Of a stretch of DNA of 5,359 nucleotides, positions 1-4,610 are shown piece by piece. How positions within the stretch are numbered: position 1 is the stretch's first letter; every line of letters begins with the position of its first letter. The position numbers and the translations under genes are program-made. Origin of the DNA: CAZEZY01 sp964516635 (GTDB taxonomy: Bacteria > Pseudomonadota > Gammaproteobacteria > Burkholderiales > Burkholderiaceae_C); contig CAZEZY010000149.1 of NCBI GenBank assembly GCA_964516635.1, forward strand, positions 1-5,359, written 5' to 3'. The notes under the pieces are model-generated. The model made no database searches. It was not told where the DNA came from and saw only the letters and a program-made list of their open reading frames with translations.

Positions 1-688
1 TGCGCATGTCCATGACCGGGGCCATGTTGATTTCGTTGAAGGTGGTCAGGATGGCGTTGGTGGACTGCGACTGCAGCAGACGCTCGGCCACGCGGGCGCG
101 CAGACGGCTCATGGGCACGCGCTGCTCGGGGCGGTTGGCCAGATCGGGGGCGGCAACGGGCGCGGCCACCTGAGGCAGCACCTTGGTCGGAGCGCCCGTG
201 GGAATGGCGACCGGGGCGGCTGCCGGCTTGGCGGCACCAGAAGCCACGGCGGCGAGCACGTCGCCTTTCGTCACACGGCCGTCCTTGCCCGTGCCCGCCA
301 CCGAGCCCGCAGCCAGTTGGTTGTCGGCCATGAGCTTGGCCGCAGCCGGCATGGCCACGGCACTCATGTCCTTGGCCTGAGCAGCCACCGAGGCGGCAAC
401 TGGTGCAGGTGCGGCAGCGCCGGCAGCAGGGGCAGCGGCCACCTTGCCATCGGTATCGATACGGGCCAGCAACTGGTCAGACACCACCGTCCCCCCATCG
501 CCCACCACCAGCTCGGACAAGACACCGGCCGAAGGAGCCGGCACTTCGAGCACCACCTTGTCGGTCTCGACTTCAATCAGGATTTCATCGGCGGCAACGG
601 TGTCGCCCACCTTCTTTTTCCACTGCAGCAGGGTGGCCTCGGCCACGGATTCCGACAACTGCGGCACTTTGACTTCTACGATAGCCAT
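1..688 (-). CDS. odhB: Dihydrolipoyl succinyltransferase, E2 of 2-oxoglutarate dehydrogenase (5' part, partial)
   Basis: E2 core subunit of the 2-oxoglutarate dehydrogenase complex. It carries the succinyl group from E1 on a swinging lipoyl arm and transfers it to CoA in the TCA cycle (cytoplasm). The 229 complete residues begin MAIVEVKVPQLSES. A lipoyl domain covers about residues 1-77, with the lipoylated lysine K44 in the motif ETDKVVLEV. An Ala/Pro-rich mobile linker follows at about 78-105. The E3-binding domain lies at about 108-148 (AMPAAAKLM, then GTGKDGRVTKGDV), followed by a second linker. The catalytic acetyltransferase domain starts near 187 (RVPMSRLRARVAERL); its active-site His/Asp lie beyond the left edge. 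The gene lies 39 bases downstream of odhA with no terminator between, so it is co-transcribed. AAGGA at 699-703 (10-base gap) supports the start. SucB rather than the pyruvate dehydrogenase E2 is inferred from the odhA neighbour and the N-terminal sequence. The frame is intact to the edge. Confidence 0.97.
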   Translation of the reverse strand, partial: MAIVEVKVPQLSESVAEATLLQWKKKVGDTVAADEILIEVETDKVVLEVPAPSAGVLSELVVGDGGTVVSDQLLARIDTDGKVAAAPAAGAAAPAPVAASVAAQAKDMSAVAMPAAAKLMADNQLAAGSVAGTGKDGRVTKGDVLAAVASGAAKPAAAPVAIPTGAPTKVLPQVAAPVAAPDLANRPEQRVPMSRLRARVAERLLQSQSTNAILTTFNEINMAPVMDMR

Positions 689-698
689 GATCTAACGG

Positions 699-703
699 TC
701 CTT
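699..703 (-). promoter_or_regulatory. Ribosome binding site of odhB
   Basis: On the minus strand AAGGA lies 10 bases upstream of the odhB ATG, in the 39-base odhA-odhB gap. It is a moderate Shine-Dalgarno match and fixes the E2 start at 688, where the protein reads MAIVEVKVP as expected for the lipoyl domain. Confidence 0.6.
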
Positions 704-727
704 GTATGCGTTGTTCTGTACGGTGGT

Positions 728-3607
728 TTATTTGGTCAGGATGAAGCCCTTGAGCTTGCCGAATGCAGCCTCGACAAGGTTCTTCTGCTGGTCCTGGTGC
801 AGGTGGGCGTAACCCACGGCCGGCGATGCGGAAGCGGCACGACCGGCATAGCCCAGACGCTGTCCGTCCAGCATGTTTTCGTGGATGTTGTGCTGGACGA
901 AGAACCAGGCACCCTGATTCTGCGGCTCATCCTGGCACCACACGATGTCGGTGGCATTGGGGTACTTGCGAACCTCGGCGGCAAAGGCCTTGTGCGGGAA
1001 CGGATAAAGCTGCTCGACGCGGATGATCGCCACATCGTTGCCCCCTTTTTCGTCACGCTTCTTGACCAGGTCGTAGTAAACCTTGCCCGAGCAAGCGACG
1101 ATGCGCTTGACCTTGGCGGCGTTCTTCACGACATCGTCATTCTGTTCGGGGATGACGGTCTGGAACGTGCCTTTGGTGAACTCGCTCAGGGGCGAGGTGG
1201 CATCCTTGTTGCGAAGCAGCGACTTGGGTGTGAAGATCACCAGGGGCTTGCGCAGGTTGCGCACCATCTGACGACGCAGCAGATGGAAAATCTGGCTGGC
1301 CGTGGTCGGCTGGACCACCTGCATGTTGGTGTCGGCCGCCAGCTGCATGAAGCGCTCGATGCGGGCCGATGAGTGCTCGGGGCCCTGCCCTTCATAGCCG
1401 TGCGGCAGCATCAGCGTGATGCCGTTCACGCGACCCCACTTCACTTCGCCAGAAGCGATGAACTGGTCCACCACCACCTGGGCACCGTTGAGGAAGTCGC
1501 CAAACTGGGCTTCCCAGATGACCAGGGTGTTCGGGTCATTGGAGGCGTAGCCGTACTCGAAGGCCAGCACCGCCTCTTCGGACAGGATCGAATCGATGAC
1601 CACGAACGGCGCCTGATTCTCGGCCACGTTCTGCAGCGGAATGTAGGTGCCTTCGTTGTACTTTTCACGATTCTGATCGTGGATCACAGCGTGGCGGTGG
1701 GTGAAAGTCCCCCGGCCACAGTCTTCACCCGACAGGCGCACGGCATAGCCGCTGGCCACCAGGGAAGCAAACGCCATGTGTTCGCCCATGCCCCAGTCGA
1801 CGTTCATTTCACCGCGACCCATGGCCGCACGATCGGCGAGCACTTTCTTGACCAGCTGGTGCGGGGTGACGGTATCGGGCACATGGGTGATGCGCTCGGC
1901 CAGACGCTTCCACTCGGTCAGGGGGATGGCCGTGTCGGCGGCGTCCGACCACTTCTTGCCCAGGAACGGGGCCCAGTCGACCGCGTACTTGCTCTTGAAG
2001 TTGGTGAGCACGGGATCGACGGTATGGCGGCCTTCGTCCAGCGCCGCACGGTAGGCTTTCGCCATGTCGTCGCCCAGGGTTTCGCCCAGGCCTTGCGCGG
2101 CCAGCTTGTCGGCGTACAGCTTGCGAGTGCCGGGATGCTGGGCAATTTTCTTGTACATCAGCGGCTGGGTGAGCGAGGGGGTGTCCTGCTCGTTGTGGCC
2201 CAGCTTGCGGAAGCAGATGATGTCCACCGCGACGTCCTTGGCGAACTCCATGCGGTAGTCCAGCGCCAGTTGAATGGCGAGTGCAACGGCTTCCGGATCG
2301 TCACCATTGACATGCAGCACCGGGGCCTCGATCATCTTGACGATGTCGGTGCAATACAGGGTGGAACGCGCGTCGCGCGGATCGGATGTGGTGAAACCGA
2401 TCTGGTTGTTGATCACGATGTGCACCGTGCCACCCGTGGAGTAACCACGGGTCATGGCGAGCGCCAGCGTTTCCTGCACTACGCCCTGACCAGCAATGGC
2501 TGCGTCACCATGCACGAGCACGGGCAACACCTGCTTGCCCTTGGGGTCGCCACGACGGTCCATGCGGGCGCGAACCGAGCCTTCGACCACGGGATTGACG
2601 ATTTCAAGGTGCGACGGGTTGAACGCCAGGCTCAGGTGGACCGGGCCACCAGGGGTGGAAACATCCGAGCTGAAACCCTGGTGGTACTTCACGTCGCCAG
2701 CAGGCAGGTCTTCGGGGGCGGTGTGTTCGAACTCGGCGAACAGGTCCTTGGGCATCTTGCCCAGGGTGTTCACCAGCACGTTCAGACGACCGCGGTGGGC
2801 CATGCCGATGACGATTTCCTGGACGCCCTTTTCACCGGCGCGCTGGATCAGTTCGTCCATGGCCACGATGAAGCTTTCCCCCCCTTCCAGGGAGAAACGC
2901 TTCTGACCCACATACTTGGTGTGCAGGAAACGCTCCAGACCCTCGGCAGCGGTGAGCCGATCGAGGATGTGCTTCTTTTTCTCGGCGGTGAAATTCGGCT
3001 TGCTGCGGATGCTTTCCAGCTTTTCCTGCCACCAGCGCTTCTGCGTCTGGTCAGAGATGTACATGTACTCGGCACCAATGGAGCCGCAGTAGGTCTCGCG
3101 AAGCGCGTTCAGCAACTCCCGCAACGGCATGGTTTCACGGCCGAAGAAGGTGTTGCTGGTGTTGAAGACGGTTTCGAGATCAGCGTCGGCGAAACCGTAG
3201 AAGGAAGGGTCGAGCTCGGGAATGTGTTCGCGCTCGGCACGCTTGAGGGGGTCGAGGTCGGCCCAGCGCTGCCCGACGTTGCGGTAAGCGGCAATCAGCT
3301 GCTGGGTGAAAACGCGCTTGCGTCCCAGGTCGGAATCGGCACCGGCGGCAATGACCACCTGGGTAACGCCCCGCTTGGCGCGTTCGGCAAAGGCATTGAT
3401 AACCGGAAGGTGAGGAACGTCACGAGCGTCGGTCCCGTCGACGGCGGGCACGTTTTGCAACGCATCGAAGTACGCACGCCATGAATCGGGAACGCTGGTC
3501 GGGTCGGCCAGGTAGTTTTCGTACATCTCTTCGACATAGGGCGCGTTGCCGCCGAAAAGATAGGAGTTGCCGTTGTAGGCAACGTAGACGCTGTTCGTCT
3601 CGCTCAT
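728..3607 (-). CDS. odhA: 2-oxoglutarate dehydrogenase E1 component (thiamine diphosphate dependent)
   Basis: E1 subunit (SucA/OdhA; EC 1.2.4.2). It decarboxylates 2-oxoglutarate on thiamine diphosphate and passes the succinyl group to the lipoyl arm of E2. It has 959 residues, close to the roughly 930-960 usual for the family. Domains in order: a short E1 N-terminal segment (about 15-55, with SYLFGGNAPYVEEMY); the dehydrogenase E1 domain (about 210-530), containing GMAHRGRLNVL with H271, YHQGFSSD with H309, and the ThDP/metal-binding span from GDAA (367-370) to NN (400-401); the transketolase-like pyrimidine domain (about 600-795), with H736 in LPHGYEGQGPEHSSAR; and the C-terminal domain (about 800-955). 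H271, H309 and H736 correspond to the active-site histidines described in E. coli SucA. The frame runs upstream to 3811, but that extension is not family-like; the ATG at 3607 has GGAGG 11 bases before it and gives MSETNSVYVAYNG. First gene of the odhA-odhB operon. No lesion is seen. Confidence 0.98.
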   Translation of the reverse strand: MSETNSVYVAYNGNSYLFGGNAPYVEEMYENYLADPTSVPDSWRAYFDALQNVPAVDGTDARDVPHLPVINAFAERAKRGVTQVVIAAGADSDLGRKRVFTQQLIAAYRNVGQRWADLDPLKRAEREHIPELDPSFYGFADADLETVFNTSNTFFGRETMPLRELLNALRETYCGSIGAEYMYISDQTQKRWWQEKLESIRSKPNFTAEKKKHILDRLTAAEGLERFLHTKYVGQKRFSLEGGESFIVAMDELIQRAGEKGVQEIVIGMAHRGRLNVLVNTLGKMPKDLFAEFEHTAPEDLPAGDVKYHQGFSSDVSTPGGPVHLSLAFNPSHLEIVNPVVEGSVRARMDRRGDPKGKQVLPVLVHGDAAIAGQGVVQETLALAMTRGYSTGGTVHIVINNQIGFTTSDPRDARSTLYCTDIVKMIEAPVLHVNGDDPEAVALAIQLALDYRMEFAKDVAVDIICFRKLGHNEQDTPSLTQPLMYKKIAQHPGTRKLYADKLAAQGLGETLGDDMAKAYRAALDEGRHTVDPVLTNFKSKYAVDWAPFLGKKWSDAADTAIPLTEWKRLAERITHVPDTVTPHQLVKKVLADRAAMGRGEMNVDWGMGEHMAFASLVASGYAVRLSGEDCGRGTFTHRHAVIHDQNREKYNEGTYIPLQNVAENQAPFVVIDSILSEEAVLAFEYGYASNDPNTLVIWEAQFGDFLNGAQVVVDQFIASGEVKWGRVNGITLMLPHGYEGQGPEHSSARIERFMQLAADTNMQVVQPTTASQIFHLLRRQMVRNLRKPLVIFTPKSLLRNKDATSPLSEFTKGTFQTVIPEQNDDVVKNAAKVKRIVACSGKVYYDLVKKRDEKGGNDVAIIRVEQLYPFPHKAFAAEVRKYPNATDIVWCQDEPQNQGAWFFVQHNIHENMLDGQRLGYAGRAASASPAVGYAHLHQDQQKNLVEAAFGKLKGFILTK

Positions 3608-3618
3608 GGATTCGCTGA

Positions 3619-3623
3619 CCTCC
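3619..3623 (-). promoter_or_regulatory. Ribosome binding site of odhA, deciding the start
   Basis: GGAGG on the minus strand with an 11-base gap to the ATG at 3607. The gap is slightly long, but this is the best Shine-Dalgarno in the leader. It argues against translating the in-frame extension up to 3811, whose sequence is not E1-like. Confidence 0.75.
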
Positions 3624-3725
3624 GTTCCCCTGAAGGAAACATTAGCTGGTTGGAAAAACCTTCCGCGACACGGCTGGACCGGTTGGCGGATGCGACAGTG
3701 ACTGGAAGGACCTGTGCAATCCCGC

Positions 3726-3755
3726 ATTGTGCCACCGATCGCGGAGGGTTGGCAA
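3726..3755 (-). promoter_or_regulatory. Candidate sigma70 promoter of odhAB
   Basis: On the minus strand TTGCCA (3750-3755, 5 of 6 to the -35 consensus) is followed after 18 bases by CACAAT (3726-3731, 4 of 6 to the -10 consensus). This would start transcription near 3719 and leave a 5' untranslated leader of about 110 bases before odhA. The -35 box overlaps one of the GGGTTGGC words (3746-3753). The call rests on box matches only. Read-through from the arsR-lipoprotein unit is the alternative source of odhA mRNA. Confidence 0.4.
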
Positions 3756-3781
3756 AAAATTCGTGCATGTCTCCTGCGACC

Positions 3782-3814
3782 GGGTTGGCTCGTGTCGTGA
3801 AAACACGCCAACCC
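3782..3814 (-). repeat. Long imperfect inverted repeat (hairpin) between the lipoprotein gene and odhA
   Basis: GGGTTGGC (3782-3789) and GCCAACCC (3807-3814) are perfect complements. After a two-base bulge (3790-3791) the stem continues as GTGT (3792-3795) with ACAC (3803-3806), giving 12 pairs around a 7-base loop. It begins 21 bases after the lipoprotein stop on the transcribed strand. The next bases in that direction are GGTCGCAGG rather than a T run, so it does not look like a complete intrinsic terminator. The nearest T run is at 3754-3759, more than 20 bases further on. It could be an mRNA 3'-end stabiliser, a weak or factor-aided terminator, or a leader structure for odhA. Confidence 0.65.
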
Positions 3815-3835
3815 ACCTGTCGCCTGTGGATGTGT

Positions 3836-4072
3836 TTACTTATTGTCGGGAGTGTCGGCTGCTTTGTTGACAGGTAGCTGACCAGAAGTGCCCACACTGA
3901 CACTGCCTGCCCCTACCGATACGCCCACCCCCACGCCCACGCGTCCATCGGAGCCCACACTCACTCCCACGCCCGTCCCTCTGCCCACCGGGACGGAAAC
4001 ACCCAGGTTCACCGTGCTGCAACCGGCCAGGAGAGCGAAAGCCGCCACGGCGGGGAGACATCGGAAGATCAT
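3836..4072 (-). CDS. Small Gly/Val-rich lipoprotein of unknown function
   Basis: I do not recognise a named family. The 78-residue product starts MIFRCLPAVAAFALLAGCS: a short hydrophobic lipoprotein signal (residues 1-17) with lipobox LAGC, so C18 would be lipidated after signal peptidase II cleavage. Ser at +2 suggests sorting to the outer membrane. The mature part (19-78) is dominated by alternating Gly/Val/Ser (about 24-61: VGVGVS, VGVGVGVSVG, SVSVGTSG), broken by PVGRG and SDGR turns, with a polar tail ending AADTPDNK. The alternation would suit beta strands or a flexible fibrous segment; no catalytic motif is visible. The frame is open up to 4246, but those extra residues overlap arsR and lack signal features, so the ATG at 4072 is preferred. 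It lies 10 bases after the arsR stop, without a clear Shine-Dalgarno, which suggests translational coupling. The signal peptide makes a real gene likely despite the low complexity. Confidence 0.78.
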   Translation of the reverse strand: MIFRCLPAVAAFALLAGCSTVNLGVSVPVGRGTGVGVSVGSDGRVGVGVGVSVGAGSVSVGTSGQLPVNKAADTPDNK

Positions 4073-4082
4073 GCGGGCAGGA

Positions 4083-4457
4083 TCAGGCGTTGGGACGAGG
4101 CGAAAGCCGTTCGGAAGCCGGGATGCTGGACGGTTCGTCCATCTCGATCGCGATCTGGGTACACACCGTGCGACAGATGGTGACGGCCCGTTCGCTCTGG
4201 ACACGGTAGATGACCTGGGTCCCTTCCTTGCGTTTGGCCAGCACACCCGAGCGATAGAGAAGGTTCAGGTGCTGAGACAGATTGGGCTGGGTGGTGTCGA
4301 TTTCGGCCAGGAGTTCGGAGACGGATTTCTCGCGATCGCACAACGCACTGAGAATCCTCAGACGCATGGGTGTGGCCAGCACGCCAAACAGTTCAGCGGC
4401 CAGTTCGAAAACCCGGTCGTTATCGTGGCCGGTGTCGACATCCATGGGTTGTTGCAT
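4083..4457 (-). CDS. ArsR/SmtB-family winged-helix transcriptional repressor
   Basis: Small dimeric DNA-binding repressor of the ArsR/SmtB type, 124 residues from this start (family usually 95-130). Visible parts, numbered from MQQPMD: helices with FELAAELFGVLATPMRLRIL (17-36), SVSELLAEI (45-53), the recognition helix QPNLSQHLNLLYRSG (57-71), the beta wing LAKRKEGTQVIYRV (73-86), and a last helix TICRTVCTQIAIEMDE (93-108). The ELCVCDL-type metal-binding loop of classical ArsR is absent: SVSEL occupies that place. Cysteines are at 40, 95 and 99, so a thiol, sulfur or metalloid signal is possible but unproven. ATG codons upstream at 4499 and 4496 are in frame (up to 138 residues) but have no Shine-Dalgarno and overlap the best -10 box; this ATG has AAGGG (4469-4473) 11 bases upstream. 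It probably forms an operon with the downstream lipoprotein gene and is probably autoregulated through the inverted repeats upstream. The family call is firm; the inducer is unknown. Confidence 0.92.
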   Translation of the reverse strand: MQQPMDVDTGHDNDRVFELAAELFGVLATPMRLRILSALCDREKSVSELLAEIDTTQPNLSQHLNLLYRSGVLAKRKEGTQVIYRVQSERAVTICRTVCTQIAIEMDEPSSIPASERLSPRPNA

Positions 4458-4468
4458 ATATAACCGTG

Positions 4469-4473
4469 CCCTT
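4469..4473 (-). promoter_or_regulatory. Weak ribosome binding site supporting the shorter arsR start
   Basis: AAGGG on the minus strand, 11 bases before the ATG at 4457. The upstream in-frame ATGATG (4494-4499) is preceded by a pyrimidine-rich stretch with no Shine-Dalgarno, so the shorter repressor is preferred. Confidence 0.45.
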
Positions 4474-4494
4474 GATCGGTTCACGAATGGGACC

Positions 4495-4522
4495 ATCATA
4501 GCTGTACGAAAGGAAATGTACA
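4495..4522 (-). promoter_or_regulatory. Candidate sigma70 promoter of the arsR-lipoprotein unit
   Basis: On the minus strand TGTACA (4517-4522, 4 of 6 to the -35 consensus), a 16-base spacer, then TATGAT (4495-4500, 5 of 6 to the -10 consensus). Transcription would begin near 4488, leaving about 30 bases before the ATG at 4457. The -35 box overlaps the right arm of the spaced inverted repeat and abuts the 16-bp palindrome, the layout expected of a repressor-controlled promoter. An alternative -35, TTGTCA (4536-4541), has no convincing -10 at normal spacing. Confidence 0.5.
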
Positions 4523-4523
4523 G
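4502..4523. promoter_or_regulatory. Spaced inverted repeat in the arsR promoter (candidate operator)
   Basis: CTGTAC (4502-4507) and GTACAG (4518-4523) are perfect inverted 6-base arms around a 10-base spacer. The arms occupy the proposed spacer and -35 of the arsR promoter, so a dimeric protein bound here would block RNA polymerase. Which protein binds is inferred from position only. Confidence 0.45.
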
Positions 4524-4538
4524 TCATAGATCTATGAC
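4523..4538. promoter_or_regulatory. Perfect 16-bp palindrome upstream of arsR (candidate ArsR operator)
   Basis: GTCATAGATCTATGAC reads identically on both strands, with no spacer and no mismatch. It lies immediately upstream of the proposed -35 box and immediately downstream of the T-rich tail of the prpE terminator. ArsR/SmtB dimers usually bind AT-rich inverted repeats over or next to their own promoter, so autoregulation is the natural reading. No second copy of this palindrome is seen in the window. Confidence 0.6.
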
Positions 4539-4577
4539 AAATAATAACACCCGGTCCGTACGGGTACGGCCGGGTGT
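4539..4577 (-). terminator. Rho-independent terminator of prpE
   Basis: Stem arms ACACCCGG (4547-4554) with CCGGGTGT (4570-4577) continue, after a single unpaired base (4555), as CCGTA (4556-4560) with TACGG (4565-4569), closing on a 4-base loop (4561-4564). That gives 13 GC-rich pairs. In the minus-strand direction the stem is followed at once by TTATTATT, a T-rich tail. The stem begins 33 bases after the prpE stop. On the plus strand the stem is followed by ATGAGGATG, so the terminator is directional and separates prpE from arsR. Confidence 0.9.
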
Positions 4578-4610
4578 ATGAGGATGCCGAACGTTGAGTT
4601 TGGTATCGGG

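Larger units (their letters stand above)
3648..3814. repeat. Dispersed GGTTGG(C) words in the odhA leader
   Basis: On the plus strand the word occurs at 3648-3653 (GGTTGG), 3681-3687 (GGTTGGC), 3747-3753 (within GGGTTGGC, 3746-3753) and 3783-3789 (within GGGTTGGC, 3782-3789), plus one inverted copy, GCCAACCC, at 3807-3814. Start-to-start distances of the direct copies are 33, 66 and 36 bases, so they fall roughly on a 33-base period. The words may be protein-binding half-sites or arms of alternative RNA hairpins. Chance is possible for a 6- to 8-base GC-rich word. Confidence 0.4.

Noticed and set aside
317..3484. Two long plus-strand open frames (317-1372 and 1373-3484, 351 and 703 codons) antisense to odhB and odhA.
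   Set aside because: They share one frame that is exactly in register with the minus-strand codons, so a stop appears only where the sense gene uses TTA, CTA or TCA, which are rare in this GC-rich DNA. The single break near 1370 is a TCA serine codon of odhA. The products resemble no known family, whereas the sense strand is unmistakably OdhA and OdhB.
3608..3811. N-terminal extension of odhA to an ATG at 3811 (68 extra residues).
   Set aside because: The extra residues are Arg/Pro/Cys-rich and unlike E1 N-termini, cross the hairpin and the candidate promoter, and lack a Shine-Dalgarno, while the ATG at 3607 has GGAGG and a family-like N-terminus.
3782..3814. The hairpin after the lipoprotein gene as a standard Rho-independent terminator.
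   Set aside because: The stem is strong, but the bases immediately after it on the minus strand are GGTCGCAGG and on the plus strand ACCTGTCGC; neither is a T run, so it was listed only as an inverted repeat.
3650..3877. A 75-codon plus-strand frame across the odhA leader.
   Set aside because: TTG start with no ribosome binding site, no recognisable motif, and it runs opposite to every gene across a region full of regulatory structure.
4073..4246. N-terminal extension of the lipoprotein frame to 4246.
   Set aside because: It lies inside arsR in another frame, is Arg/Pro/Ser-rich, and would bury the lipoprotein signal peptide in the middle of the protein.
3888..4463. A 191-codon plus-strand frame with a Thr/Pro-rich start (PTPTPTRP).
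   Set aside because: It is the in-register antisense of arsR plus the complement of the Gly/Val repeat of the lipoprotein. The TP repeats are the mirror of GV codons and there is no Shine-Dalgarno or promoter.
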